A stretch of 51,800 nucleotides of DNA from Mucilaginibacter sp. (GTDB taxonomy: Bacteria; Bacteroidota; Bacteroidia; Sphingobacteriales; Sphingobacteriaceae): NCBI RefSeq assembly GCF_028287845.1, contig NZ_JAQBOW010000107.1, positions 1 to 51,800 on the forward strand, in the 5' to 3' direction. The position numbers were made by a program, and so were the translations under genes. The first letter of the stretch is position 1; each line of letters begins with the position of its first letter. Positions 17,102-26,899 of the stretch are shown here, one piece after another. The notes beneath the pieces were generated by a model. It ran no database searches, was not told the DNA's origin, and worked only from the letters and a program-made list of their open reading frames with translations.

Positions 17102-17923
17102 TTATTGGTTTATAGAAAAGCTAATAGGTATGGTGTACTTAACCCTTACCGGGTGGTCACTTTGTATGCCGGGTTTCCAGGCGTGTGATAGTTTTAATAC
17201 ACGCAGGGCCTCCTCATCCATGCCAAATCCGGCACCACGATCAACCATTACGTTTGATAGATGTCCGTCTTTTTCAACAACAAAACTAACCAGTACCCGG
17301 CCACTTACACTCTTATCCAGGGCCTCAGGAGGATAATGTAAGTTTTTTTGTAAAAACTTGCCCCATCCTGCCGCACCGCCAAAGGGCTCGGGCATTACAT
17401 CAATTCCTGTTATATGTATGGTCTCATCAGGGCTGGTAGTAACTCCTGTACCACCGCTTTCTTTACCTACATCGGAGTTGGCTATACCTTCTCCTCCACC
17501 CGATACTTTAATATCTTCAGGCCCAACAGCATTATGCAGAAGATCAATTTGTTTTGGAGGATCAATCGTTACCGGTTTATCAGTTACAATCATTTGTACA
17601 TACTTAGTAGTATTAACGGGTGGTAATGGCTTTGCTGCCGCGGGTTTCATTTTTTTAAGTTCGGCTTTAGGCGGTACAGGTGGTTCCGCATATTTTGCTA
17701 AAACTATTGCTGTGTTTTTAAATAATGTTACGGGCTTTGCCCTTACCAGGATACCAAAAATTACCGCGGCACTAATAACGCTGACAAAAGTAATACCCAT
17801 GGCCTTTACAACATTATCAGCATAATGCTGCCTGATGTAATAAGCGCCATATTCTTTGTTACGTTTAGCAAAAACAAGTTCGAGCCACTCGGACTTGTAC
17901 AAATTAAAGTTTGAAATAAGCAT
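17102..17923 (-). CDS. TonB-family energy transducer
   Basis: 273 residues. A cytoplasmic N-terminus (KSEWLELVFAKRNKEYGAYYIR) of the type seen in Bacteroidota TonB proteins, one transmembrane helix at about 42-62, a Pro/Lys-rich spacer (AEPPVPPKAELKKMKPAAAK) spanning the periplasm, and a C-terminal TonB domain from about residue 185 with NLHYPPEAL, SGRVLVSFVVEKDG and HPVRVKYTIPISF. Couples proton motive force, via ExbB/ExbD, to an outer-membrane transporter. No exbBD genes are adjacent. Which receptor it serves cannot be told. Confidence 0.9.
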   Translation of the reverse strand: MLISNFNLYKSEWLELVFAKRNKEYGAYYIRQHYADNVVKAMGITFVSVISAAVIFGILVRAKPVTLFKNTAIVLAKYAEPPVPPKAELKKMKPAAAKPLPPVNTTKYVQMIVTDKPVTIDPPKQIDLLHNAVGPEDIKVSGGGEGIANSDVGKESGGTGVTTSPDETIHITGIDVMPEPFGGAAGWGKFLQKNLHYPPEALDKSVSGRVLVSFVVEKDGHLSNVMVDRGAGFGMDEEALRVLKLSHAWKPGIQSDHPVRVKYTIPISFSINQ

Positions 17924-18113
17924 AATGGTTGAAATTTAATTTTATTATATAACGCTTATAAAATATTTAATGTTGTTAAATTTTCACTTTTGGTATTTTT
18001 GCAATATTATTTCATTATTAATTATATTTACATAACTAAATAATTAGTTTTAAATAAATAATTCATTATATATACAATTTTGTTGCAATTTGCCTTTTTT
18101 AAAAAACACTCAA

Positions 18114-18150
18114 AAACAAAAAAGCTGCCCCGATTACGTCGGGACAGCTC
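18114..18150 (-). terminator. Rho-independent terminator of the porin gene
   Basis: Minus strand: AGCTGTCCCGA pairs with TCGGGGCAGCT around a 5-nt loop, followed by TTTTTTG and more T. Confidence 0.85.
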
Positions 18151-18182
18151 CTATTTTTGAAAGTTCTCTTAAATACTTTTGT

Positions 18183-19187
18183 TTAGAAAGCGTAAACAGC
18201 TGCTAAAAGGAATTGTGAAGCAGATTTTGTAGCTACACCATTTTTATCAGTAAAGATTTGATTTTTTCCGTTATCAATCCTAAATTCAGGTATAAAAGTG
18301 AAAGGGCCTGATTTAACATTAGCCGTTACAGTAAGCGCGGTTATACTTGAGCTTGGAGTAGTTCCAACAGCTTTGAAATTAAAATACTCGCCACGTAAAC
18401 CAATAGTAGCTACTTTAGAAACAGCTAGCTGCGGATATAATGCAACACCATCGTAGTTTGCTGATCCATTACCAGACTTGGTAGCGCCGTTTAAACCTAA
18501 TTTAAAAGCATTTGTGATCTGGTAGTTTGTGGTCAGATCCAATACAGTACCTGAAGCCGGGCCACTGGCCACGTTAAGATAAGCTGTCCAGTTCTTTACG
18601 GGTACTAACATTAATTGCGCACCTAAAGTATTTATCCTGCCTGCTGATGTATAAACATTCCACAGATCATTGAAAACGCCAACCATTAAGCTTGCTGCCG
18701 GCGAGAATGTGAAAGTAGCCTTAGCGCCTGCATTTTGGAATGGGCCGTTGGTGAATAAATAAGATGTTGAATAGTTAAAATTTCCGGCAGGGGAAATTAC
18801 TTCGTACCCAATAAAGGTAGCCATATAACCCATAGTCAGGTTAAAACTACTGGTTACATCATACGAAACATATAAGTTTTGAATGTGATTAGTAGCGACA
18901 GGTAAAGATTGGTCGCTACGCGGGCCAAATGATACTTCACCAACAAAAGATGCGGCACCAACCTTTTTCTTTACGCCGAGGTCAAACATACCTATAGAAA
19001 ATGAGTTCTGGTCACTTGCAAAAGAAGTAGGTATATTGTTGTGCCCTGAAAAGTCATACTTATAATAAGCATCTACCGAACCTGAGATAACCAGGGGAGC
19101 ATCGCCAGTGGTTTTAATTGTATCCTGCGCTTTGGTGGTTAAACTGAATGCTGATACAGTAAGTAATAAAAGTAATAGTTTTTTCAT
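18183..19187 (-). CDS. Outer-membrane beta-barrel porin-like protein
   Basis: 334 residues with a signal peptide (MKKLLLLLLTVSAFSLTTKAQ). The mature protein is made of alternating strands rich in aromatic and polar residues (GSVDAYYKYDFSG, FVGEVSFGP, LYVSYDVTSSFNLTMGYMA) and ends in LLAAVYAF with a C-terminal Phe, as in outer-membrane barrels. This matches the Bbp2-like putative porin family common in Bacteroidota. It lies downstream of amt on the same strand but behind amt's terminator, so it probably has its own promoter in the 301-bp gap. Role in uptake of a nitrogen source is inferred from position only. Confidence 0.82.
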   Translation of the reverse strand: MKKLLLLLLTVSAFSLTTKAQDTIKTTGDAPLVISGSVDAYYKYDFSGHNNIPTSFASDQNSFSIGMFDLGVKKKVGAASFVGEVSFGPRSDQSLPVATNHIQNLYVSYDVTSSFNLTMGYMATFIGYEVISPAGNFNYSTSYLFTNGPFQNAGAKATFTFSPAASLMVGVFNDLWNVYTSAGRINTLGAQLMLVPVKNWTAYLNVASGPASGTVLDLTTNYQITNAFKLGLNGATKSGNGSANYDGVALYPQLAVSKVATIGLRGEYFNFKAVGTTPSSSITALTVTANVKSGPFTFIPEFRIDNGKNQIFTDKNGVATKSASQFLLAAVYAF

Positions 19188-19488
19188 GATTTGATTGATA
19201 ATTGTTGGATTGATAATTGTTGTTAATTTGATTGATGTTTTTAAAACGTACCTATTTTAAAGTTTTGAGATACCTTAAACAAAGTAGCAGCCATTAATAA
19301 TAAATTCGTTTTAAGTGCCTGATTTTCAAAAAATTATATTTTAATATTAGCAAAATACATTAAAACAAAGAATCTGTATCCTATCAAATTGATAGGTTAT
19401 GTGATAAATAATAAAATACTTTGATTTATAAAACCCTTGTGCGGTTTGCATTTACACCCCGCACAAGGGATAATAGTATCAGATAAAC
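19188..19488. other. Porin-amt intergenic region, 301 bp
   Basis: AT-rich; contains the amt terminator (19434-19469), a small palindrome CTATCAAATTGATAG near 19381, direct repeats of TTGATAATTGTTG (19193-19220), and presumably the porin promoter. No coding frame. Confidence 0.6.
19434..19469 (-). terminator. Terminator of amt
   Basis: Minus strand: CCCTTGTGCGG pairs with CCGCACAAGGG around a 14-nt loop, followed by TTTTATAAATC. Separates amt from the porin gene. Confidence 0.8.
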
Positions 19489-21099
19489 TTAAGCCGGAAC
19501 TTTTACGCCTTTATCAAACAGACCGCTTAAGCTGATGTCTTCATCTTGAATTGGGTAAGCGTCAATACCGTGATCAAATAAATCAAGGCCACCTACACCT
19601 AATTCACCATGTTCTTCAACACGTAATCTCCAAGGATTAGGTAATTTATTAATGATATACATCATTATGATAGTTACCACAAAAACTGCAATCGCAATAG
19701 TGAATGTACCTATAGCCTGGGCCTCAAGTACGCTTGCACCGCCGCCATAAAATAAACCTGTAACAGGTGCGCTATTATCAGCACCGGTAGGGCCGGTTGC
19801 ACCATATTGTCCTGAAGCGAATAATCCAAGTGATAATGTTCCCCAAATACCGCAGAAACCGTGTACAGATACTGCACCAACCGGATCGTCAATACGTAAC
19901 CACTCTATAAAGTTCATAGCTGCATATACTACAAAACCGGCAATAGCACCAAGCAATATAGCACCAAGCGGGCTAACCCAGTAACAAGGGCAGGTAATAG
20001 CTACCAAACCACCTAATAAACCGTTTAAAGTATAACCTAAATCAAATTTACCCTTTGTTGGGCCCCACCATAAACCTGCTAACATAGCCATCATACCGCC
20101 AGCGCAGGCAGCAAGAGTTGTATTGGCTGCAACACGGCCAATACCTTGCATATCCATTGCAGAAAGTGTGCTACCAGGGTTAAAGCCATACCAGCCAAAC
20201 CAAAGTATAAATGTACCAACTGCTGCTAATGGCATATTGTGTCCCGGCGGCATTCCGCCTTTTTCTTTATCATCACGTGCAAAAATGCGACCTAAACGCG
20301 GGCCTAATACAATAGCACCGGCTAATGAGGCAACACCACCAATAGTATGTACTACTGTTGAGCCTGCAAAATCACGGAAAGGTTGTCCTAATGAAGTAAG
20401 TATACCGGTTGCAGATCCCATTGTTACTAAGAAACCGTCAGGTCCCCAGGCCCAGTGACCAATTATTGGGTATATAAAACCTGTAATACCTATACTATAA
20501 AGAATATCACCACGGAAGCTTGTACGACCGATCATTGCACCGGATACAATAGTTGAGCAAGTATCAGCAAAAGCATATTGGAATATCCAGTGTGCAAGTA
20601 TCGGAATTCCGTATGCCTCATAAGTTGCAGGAGTATTTTGTAAGAAGAACCAATTTTTACCATCAGCTCCACCCCATCCTATAAAACCGTTACCATGTCC
20701 AAACATAAATGCATAACCAATGGCGTAGAATAAGATACCACAAAGGCAAGTATCATAAATACACTCCATTAATACGTTAACAGTTTCTCTTTTACGAGCA
20801 AACCCAGCTTCAAGCATTACGAAACCAGCCTGCATACCAAATACTAAAAACGCTGCTACCAATGTCCAAACTGTATTAATAGAATTAATCATAGATGTTT
20901 CCAGATCGGTTGGTTTTGCAGGAGCAGCCGCAGCATGAGCAGCAGAAGGCAATAATCCTGGAATAGTGAACATTGCTGCTACTACCAAGCCTAAGCCTAT
21001 CATTTTTCCAGTTAAAATGGTTGCACCCAGCGCCCATTTCTCCCGCGATAATCCGCGAAACGCGTCCAGCAGGTTGAATTTTGGTTGTTTTACTTTCAT
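19489..21099 (-). CDS. amt: Ammonium transporter (Amt family)
   Basis: 536 residues, longer than the usual 400-450 because of an N-terminal extension with one hydrophobic segment (about 35-58, ending SAAHAAAA) that looks like a cleaved signal or an additional helix. The body has the Amt signatures: FGMQAGFVMLEAGFARKRE, the two pore histidines in STVVHTIGG and VSVHGFCGIWG, and FILWFGWYGFNPGST. The C-terminal tail EHGELGVGGLDLFDHG is the cytoplasmic regulatory tail to which PII (GlnK) docks in relatives; no glnK is adjacent. Diverges from type III glutamine synthetase across a 543-bp AT-rich region. Confidence 0.95.
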   Translation of the reverse strand: MKVKQPKFNLLDAFRGLSREKWALGATILTGKMIGLGLVVAAMFTIPGLLPSAAHAAAAPAKPTDLETSMINSINTVWTLVAAFLVFGMQAGFVMLEAGFARKRETVNVLMECIYDTCLCGILFYAIGYAFMFGHGNGFIGWGGADGKNWFFLQNTPATYEAYGIPILAHWIFQYAFADTCSTIVSGAMIGRTSFRGDILYSIGITGFIYPIIGHWAWGPDGFLVTMGSATGILTSLGQPFRDFAGSTVVHTIGGVASLAGAIVLGPRLGRIFARDDKEKGGMPPGHNMPLAAVGTFILWFGWYGFNPGSTLSAMDMQGIGRVAANTTLAACAGGMMAMLAGLWWGPTKGKFDLGYTLNGLLGGLVAITCPCYWVSPLGAILLGAIAGFVVYAAMNFIEWLRIDDPVGAVSVHGFCGIWGTLSLGLFASGQYGATGPTGADNSAPVTGLFYGGGASVLEAQAIGTFTIAIAVFVVTIIMMYIINKLPNPWRLRVEEHGELGVGGLDLFDHGIDAYPIQDEDISLSGLFDKGVKVPA

Positions 21100-21642
21100 T
21101 TGTTTGTTGATTAATTAGTTAGTTAAATGTGATTGTTTGAAAAAAGTTAGGAAATAAGATTTTTTGTAAAATTTTCATTCATATTTTAGCATTGTTATGG
21201 GTTAGGATATCGGTTTGTTAATACTTTCATAAAAATATGGATGAATTTTATTAAAAACAAGCATTTGATTCAAAAAAATGTATTAAATTGTAAATTATTA
21301 CAAAAAATATAAAATTTAACAATTATTTAATATGTTTTTTGAATAATTTTTAATTTAAAAACCGTAAGTAATATAATTTATACAATTATTTAAAGTCGAT
21401 TTATTGAGTTTTATTGCAAAAAAGATGATTTAGAGATAATTTTTTACAACAAAAAGTACAAAAACTAAAAACAACGGTGATTTTTTAAGGAAAAAATTTA
21501 AAAAGCATAAATATTATCCCATAATCGGGCTTAGATTTAATAATTCACAAAAATTATTAAACTTTTATATTTCATTTTAAAATTTACACTTTATTTTAAA
21601 GTATAATTCTATTTTTGAGCTAAACCATTAGAAAAATTAATC
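21100..21642. promoter_or_regulatory. AT-rich divergent control region between amt and glnN
   Basis: 543 bp, strikingly AT-rich, with long A and T runs and no open frame. It must drive amt (minus) and glutamine synthetase (plus). I find no unambiguous TAnnTTTG box or operator; many partial matches arise from composition alone. Joint nitrogen control is an inference from the arrangement. Confidence 0.5.
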
Positions 21643-23817
21643 ATGCCTAATATTCGTTTTCAGGCCTTGCAGGCTGTACTAACCAGAACAATCCCTGAAG
21701 TAAAATCACCGTTTTTAAAAATCTCTGATTTTTATGGTGCCAACGTTTTCGACATAAAGAAAATGAAGGAATACCTCTCTAAAGAAGCTTATCAAAGTAT
21801 AGTTAATTCTATAGAAAAAGGCGAGCCTATTCCAAGAGATATGGCCGAACAAGTAGCCACCGCCATGAAATCATGGGCTTTAGGTAAAGGAGCCACACAT
21901 TATACCCACTGGTTTCAGCCGCTTACGGGCACAACAGCCGAAAAGCATGATGCGTTTTTTGAGCCAACGGCCGATGGTGGTGCTATAGAAGTATTTTCTG
22001 GCGATGCCCTGGCACAACAGGAACCTGATGCTTCCAGTTTCCCTAGTGGCGGCATACGCAATACATTTGAAGCCCGTGGATATACTGCCTGGGATCCTTC
22101 ATCCCCTGCTTTTATAATGGGCCGTACCTTATGTATACCAACTGTTTTTGTATCATATACAGGCGAAGCACTTGATTACAAAGTGCCTTTATTAAAAGCT
22201 GTAAGCGCTTTAGATAAAGCAGCAGTTGATGTTTGCCATTATTTTGATAAAGGAATTGAGAAAGTAAATGCATCATTAGGTATAGAGCAGGAATATTTTT
22301 TGGTTGACATAGCATTATTTAATGCACGGCCCGATTTGTATTTAACAGGTCGTACCCTTTTTGGGCACATGTCTGCAAAAAACCAGCAATTGGAAGATCA
22401 TTACTTTGGTTCGATCCCCGAAAGAGTATACGCTTTTATGCAGGATATGGAAACCGAAGCATTATTATTAGGTATTCCTTTAAAAACACGCCATAATGAA
22501 GTTGCGCCATCACAATTTGAATGCGCACCTATATATGAAGAAATAAACCTGGCCATTGATCATAACCAACTATTAATGGATTTGATGGATAGGGTAGCAA
22601 AACGCCATAACTTTAAAGTATTGCTGCACGAAAAACCATACGCAGGTATTAATGGCTCTGGTAAGCACAATAATTGGTCGATGATTACAAATACCGGTAA
22701 AAATTTATTATCTCCCGGTAAAACGCCCAAGAATAATTTAATGTTTTTGGCATTTTTTGTAAATACTATAAAAGCTGTTTATGAACATGCCGATTTGTTA
22801 CGCGCGTCTATCGCATCAGTAAACAATGATCACCGCTTAGGTGCAAACGAAGCGCCGCCGGCAATAATATCTATATTTTTAGGAAGCCAGTTAAGTGAAT
22901 TGCTGGATGAGATTGAAACTTCAAGAATAAGTAAGAAAATTAAAGATGAGGCTTTATTATGGCAGGGCATTCCTAAAATACCGCAGATACTAAAAGATAA
23001 TACAGATCGTAACCGCACCTCGCCATTTGCCTTTACCGGTAATAAATTTGAGCTGCGGGCAGTTGGGTCATCGGCAAATTCTGCAAGCCCAATGACGATC
23101 CTAAATCTAATAGTGGCAGATCAACTTAAAAAATTCAAATACGATGTTGATAAACTACTAAAAAAGGGCGAAAAGAAAGATGTGGCTTTATTAATAGTTA
23201 TTAAGAAATATATTAAAGAGTCGAAAAATATTCGTTTTGAGGGTAATGGATATAGCGAAGAGTGGGAAAAAGAAGCAGAAGCAAGAGGTTTATCCAATTT
23301 TAAAACCACACCAAAAGCGCTTGACGCATTTATATCAGAAAAATCCGAGATTTTATATGCAGAAACTTCTGTGTTTACCAAACGCGAAGCACATGCGCGC
23401 CATGAAATATTATTAGAAAGTTTTTTCAAAAAATTACAGATAGAGGCCCGCGTAATAGGCGAGTTAGTAACTAATGTTATTATACCGGCTGCAATTGATT
23501 ATCAAAGTAAATTGGTTGAAAACGCCAAAGGATTAAAAGATCTCGGTTTAAACGAATCTACTTATAAAGTTCAATTAGCTATTATTAATCAAATAGCCGA
23601 ACACATTAATTTTATTAAATTAAACGTTGACCAAATGGTTGCCGAACGCAAACAAGCCAATGGCATTGAAGACCTGCGCGAAAAAGCTATTGTATATGAT
23701 GAAAAAGTGAAATCATTCTTTCAGCCCATACGTTATCATGTTGATAAACTTGAGCAATTGGTTGATGATTCTTTATGGCCGTTGCCTAAATTTAGAGAAT
23801 TACTATTTATCAAATAA
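21643..23817 (+). CDS. glnN: Type III glutamine synthetase
   Basis: Makes glutamine from glutamate, ammonia and ATP. The 724-residue length and N-terminal region (KISDFYGANVFDIKKMKEYL) identify the GSIII/GlnN class found in Bacteroidota and cyanobacteria, not the 450-residue class I enzyme. Visible active-site parts: GIEQEYFLVD (metal-binding Glu), the KTRHNEVAPSQFECAP segment unique to GSIII, GSGKHNNWSM with the catalytic His region, and RLGANEAPPAIIS. No adenylylation motif. Divergent from amt; a bidirectional terminator follows. Confidence 0.96.
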   Translation: MPNIRFQALQAVLTRTIPEVKSPFLKISDFYGANVFDIKKMKEYLSKEAYQSIVNSIEKGEPIPRDMAEQVATAMKSWALGKGATHYTHWFQPLTGTTAEKHDAFFEPTADGGAIEVFSGDALAQQEPDASSFPSGGIRNTFEARGYTAWDPSSPAFIMGRTLCIPTVFVSYTGEALDYKVPLLKAVSALDKAAVDVCHYFDKGIEKVNASLGIEQEYFLVDIALFNARPDLYLTGRTLFGHMSAKNQQLEDHYFGSIPERVYAFMQDMETEALLLGIPLKTRHNEVAPSQFECAPIYEEINLAIDHNQLLMDLMDRVAKRHNFKVLLHEKPYAGINGSGKHNNWSMITNTGKNLLSPGKTPKNNLMFLAFFVNTIKAVYEHADLLRASIASVNNDHRLGANEAPPAIISIFLGSQLSELLDEIETSRISKKIKDEALLWQGIPKIPQILKDNTDRNRTSPFAFTGNKFELRAVGSSANSASPMTILNLIVADQLKKFKYDVDKLLKKGEKKDVALLIVIKKYIKESKNIRFEGNGYSEEWEKEAEARGLSNFKTTPKALDAFISEKSEILYAETSVFTKREAHARHEILLESFFKKLQIEARVIGELVTNVIIPAAIDYQSKLVENAKGLKDLGLNESTYKVQLAIINQIAEHINFIKLNVDQMVAERKQANGIEDLREKAIVYDEKVKSFFQPIRYHVDKLEQLVDDSLWPLPKFRELLFIK

Positions 23818-23824
23818 AAAAGAA

Positions 23825-23851
23825 AGCCTCCAAAATCCCGGAGGCTTTTTT
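23825..23851 (+). terminator. Bidirectional terminator between glnN and the ClC gene
   Basis: AGCCTCC pairs with GGAGGCT around an 8-nt loop, with T-runs on the plus side and A-rich sequence on the other, so it can end both convergent genes. Confidence 0.85.
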
Positions 23852-23853
23852 AT

Positions 23854-25635
23854 TTATAAATGTGCAAACAGATCCGATTCGCGGTTTTGCTTTATCAATA
23901 CCTCACGATACCTGGAAAGCAAGGTTGATTTCGAAATAAAACCAACAAACCGGTCATTTTGAATAACGGGTAAGTGCCAAACATCAACGCTGTCAAAAAT
24001 TTCCATCACACTGCTAACAGATTGGTCATAATCAATAATTGACGGTGGCACCGCCATTATATCCGCTACAATAGCATTATCTATAATATGATCAAATAAT
24101 TGCTGGCGAACCAGGTCTACCCATACTATTCCTTCTAAAGCATCATCATTGCCGAGCACAGCAAACCGGTTAGCATTACTTGTTGACAGTAACTTATAAA
24201 AATCAGTTAATAGCATTTCTTTTTTTACTGCGACGTAGTCTTTGGTAATAATACTATCCAGTGTAATCGCATTAAGCATATCATAATCCCGTCCGGGATG
24301 AATGTTTTTTTCGTGTACTAACTCATGCCAGTATATATTATGTGAGCTTGATAAGCGTGATATAATATATGATATAGACGATACGATCATCAACGGAATA
24401 AACAATACATAACCGCCCGTAATCTCTGCTATTAAAAATATAGCCGTTAACGGCGCATGCAAAACGCCGCTTAATGCACCAGCCATACCTACCGCTATAA
24501 AATTACTGGTGTTTAAATGCACCCAGCCTAACTGATTTACCGTAAATGCAACAAACAAGCCTAAAAACGCCCCGGTAAACATGGTTGGTGCAAATGTGCC
24601 GCCATTACCGCCTGCGCCTATGGTAATACCCGCAGCTATAATTTTTGTAAAAACAAGGGCTGCAATAAACACTATCATTACCAACGGATTTGATAGCCAT
24701 GAACTAAAAAATGTTTCTTCTTTTAAAGCGTCAATATTGCCGTTTAAAACAGCTTGTAAATAATGATAGCCCTCGCCAAATAACGGTGGAAACAAGATGA
24801 TCATCAAACCCAGTAATAACCCACCTGCCAATGCACGCACATAGCGATTTTGTTTTTTCAGTATGCCTTTTTCAAGCTTAACAGCTACTTTGGATATATA
24901 AACCGATATCCACCCGCTAAACAGTCCCAATAAAATATAGAACGGAAGCGCGGCCATTACCCAACCATCTGTTGCTAAATGAAACAACTGACCTGAGTAT
25001 AATAACTTAGAAACTACCACACCGGTAGCCGATGCTATTAATAATGGTATTAAAGTTGGTATGGTTATTTCACCAATTAAAATCTCAAGAGAAAAAAGAA
25101 CTCCTGCAATAGGGCTGTTAAATACCGCTGCAATACCAGCAGAAGCTCCTGCTGCTATCAAAACGGTTTTCTCGTACGAACTCAAATTGAAAAACTTGCC
25201 GGTATTAGAGCCAATTGCCGCCCCTGTACTAACAATTGGCGCCTCAAGACCAGATGAACCGCCAAAGCCTACCGTTAATGAGCTGGTGATAAGTTGCGAA
25301 TATATATTGTTATATTTTATGTTCGACCGGTTCTTTTTAATGTTGATCAAAATATTTCCTATCCCTTTTTGTATCCTGTCGCGGTTTATTAAATGCTGAT
25401 AAGCTACGGTAAGGAAAATACCTAACGCCGGTAAAAAAACATAGATGATATGATAGGGCAAATGCGACGATATGTTTCTGCTTATATCCTCCATCACGCT
25501 AACCAAAAACTTAAGCGCTATGGCTGCCAGGCCGGCAAAAAAACCAACAAAAACGCTGCAATAAATTAAAAAGTTTCGCTGGCTATTTTGCCGCATGCGC
25601 CAGTGGGCTATTTTATAAGAGATGGATTTTAACAT
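23854..25635 (-). CDS. ClC-type chloride channel/antiporter with CBS pair
   Basis: 593 residues: a ClC membrane domain (about 30-430) and a C-terminal CBS pair (about 455-590). Selectivity motifs are KGIGN (for GSGIP), GGSSGLEAPIV (for GREGP, keeping the gating Glu) and GGNGGTFAPTMF (GxFxP). The position equivalent to the internal proton-transfer Glu (E203 in E. coli ClC) falls in GVLFSLEILIGE and appears to be Ile, which favours a channel or weakly coupled transporter. The CBS domains probably sense nucleotides or ionic strength. Convergent with glnN; divergent from purM. Confidence 0.9.
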   Translation of the reverse strand: MLKSISYKIAHWRMRQNSQRNFLIYCSVFVGFFAGLAAIALKFLVSVMEDISRNISSHLPYHIIYVFLPALGIFLTVAYQHLINRDRIQKGIGNILINIKKNRSNIKYNNIYSQLITSSLTVGFGGSSGLEAPIVSTGAAIGSNTGKFFNLSSYEKTVLIAAGASAGIAAVFNSPIAGVLFSLEILIGEITIPTLIPLLIASATGVVVSKLLYSGQLFHLATDGWVMAALPFYILLGLFSGWISVYISKVAVKLEKGILKKQNRYVRALAGGLLLGLMIILFPPLFGEGYHYLQAVLNGNIDALKEETFFSSWLSNPLVMIVFIAALVFTKIIAAGITIGAGGNGGTFAPTMFTGAFLGLFVAFTVNQLGWVHLNTSNFIAVGMAGALSGVLHAPLTAIFLIAEITGGYVLFIPLMIVSSISYIISRLSSSHNIYWHELVHEKNIHPGRDYDMLNAITLDSIITKDYVAVKKEMLLTDFYKLLSTSNANRFAVLGNDDALEGIVWVDLVRQQLFDHIIDNAIVADIMAVPPSIIDYDQSVSSVMEIFDSVDVWHLPVIQNDRFVGFISKSTLLSRYREVLIKQNRESDLFAHL

Positions 25636-25695
25636 AGATTGCCGTAAAATAAACCACAGTAATGATTTTACTGATTAAAAAAAACTATTAAGCAG

Positions 25696-25703
25696 TATAT
25701 TTG
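25696..25703 (+). promoter_or_regulatory. -7 box of purM, next to its start codon
   Basis: TATATTTG matches TAnnTTTG exactly and ends 3 nt before the ATG at 25707, so the purM transcript should be leaderless. No convincing -33 element. Confidence 0.5.
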
Positions 25704-25706
25704 GCC

Positions 25707-26888
25707 ATGATTTCTTCGCAAAGATATGATAAAAGAGGGGTATCGGCCTCGAAAGATGATGTGCACAATGCAATAAAAAATATTGATAAGGGTATTTTCC
25801 CGAAGGCATTTTGCAAAATTGTGCCTGATATATTAACCAACGATCCGCTATACTGCAATATTATGCACGCAGACGGGGCCGGCACAAAATCATCATTAGC
25901 TTACACTTACTGGAAAGAAACCAGCGATATCTCTGTATGGCGCGGCATTGCCCAGGATGCTATAATTATGAACCTTGACGATCTGCTCTGCATAGGGGCT
26001 ACAGATAATATTCTTTTATCATCTACCATCGGCAGAAATAAAAACCTGATACCGGGCGAAGTAATAGCTGCTATAATAAATGGCACAGAAGAAATATTAG
26101 CCGGGCTTAGAGATGCTGGTATTGGCATCTATTCAACCGGCGGTGAAACCGCCGATGTGGGCGATCTGGTACGTACCATAATTGTTGACTCGACCGTAAC
26201 CTGCAGGATGAAACGCACCGATGTTATATCAAACGACCGCATAAAACCAGGTGATGTTATTGTAGGACTGGCATCATATGGACAGGCTAATTACGAAAAG
26301 GAGTATAACGGCGGAATGGGATCTAACGGCTTAACATCAGCCAGGCATGATGTATTTAATAAAACCATTGCTGATAAATATCCGGAAAGCTATGATGCAG
26401 CAATACCCTATGAGCTTATATTTTCGGGCAGTAAAAGCCTTACTGATTTAATTAGTATTGGTAATAACCAATCTGTTACAGCAGGCAAGCTGGTATTATC
26501 TGCCACCCGCACCTATGCGCCAATTATTAAACAAATATTAGATAACCACAGAAGCCAGATACATGGTATGGTACATTGCAGCGGAGGAGCGCAAACCAAG
26601 GTGCTTCATTTTATTGAGGATTTGCATATAATAAAAGATAACCTCTTCCCTATCCCGCCTTTATTTAAGCTGATACAGGAAGAATCAAAAACCAGCTGGC
26701 AGGAAATGTACAAAGTTTTTAATATGGGGCACCGCATGGAGCTATATGTACCAAAAGAAATAGCTGCAGAGCTAATAAGTATATCTCAAAGTTTTGGCGT
26801 TGAAGCACAAATTATTGGTCGTGTTGAAGCTGCCGAACAAAAACAGGTAACTGTAAAATCAGAATTTGGGGAGTTTGTTTATAATTAA
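25707..26888 (+). CDS. purM: Phosphoribosylformylglycinamidine cyclo-ligase (AIR synthase)
   Basis: Closes FGAM to aminoimidazole ribotide with ATP, step five of purine synthesis. 393 residues from the ATG at 25707 (MISSQRYDKRGVSASK); the in-frame TTG two codons earlier lies in the promoter box. Motifs: HADGAGTKSSLAY, the DAIIMNLDDLLCIGA segment, STGGETADVGDLV, and the late GMVHCSGGAQTK and FNMGHRMELY. This longer form is usual in Bacteroidota. It catalyses the step after PurL, whose gene lies 9 kb away. Confidence 0.93.
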   Translation: MISSQRYDKRGVSASKDDVHNAIKNIDKGIFPKAFCKIVPDILTNDPLYCNIMHADGAGTKSSLAYTYWKETSDISVWRGIAQDAIIMNLDDLLCIGATDNILLSSTIGRNKNLIPGEVIAAIINGTEEILAGLRDAGIGIYSTGGETADVGDLVRTIIVDSTVTCRMKRTDVISNDRIKPGDVIVGLASYGQANYEKEYNGGMGSNGLTSARHDVFNKTIADKYPESYDAAIPYELIFSGSKSLTDLISIGNNQSVTAGKLVLSATRTYAPIIKQILDNHRSQIHGMVHCSGGAQTKVLHFIEDLHIIKDNLFPIPPLFKLIQEESKTSWQEMYKVFNMGHRMELYVPKEIAAELISISQSFGVEAQIIGRVEAAEQKQVTVKSEFGEFVYN

Positions 26889-26899
26889 CCACCCAATAC

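Noticed and set aside
21100..21642. Small RNA or riboswitch in the amt-glnN gap
   Set aside because: No stable GC-containing stem or terminator in this very AT-rich stretch; nothing beyond promoters can be supported.
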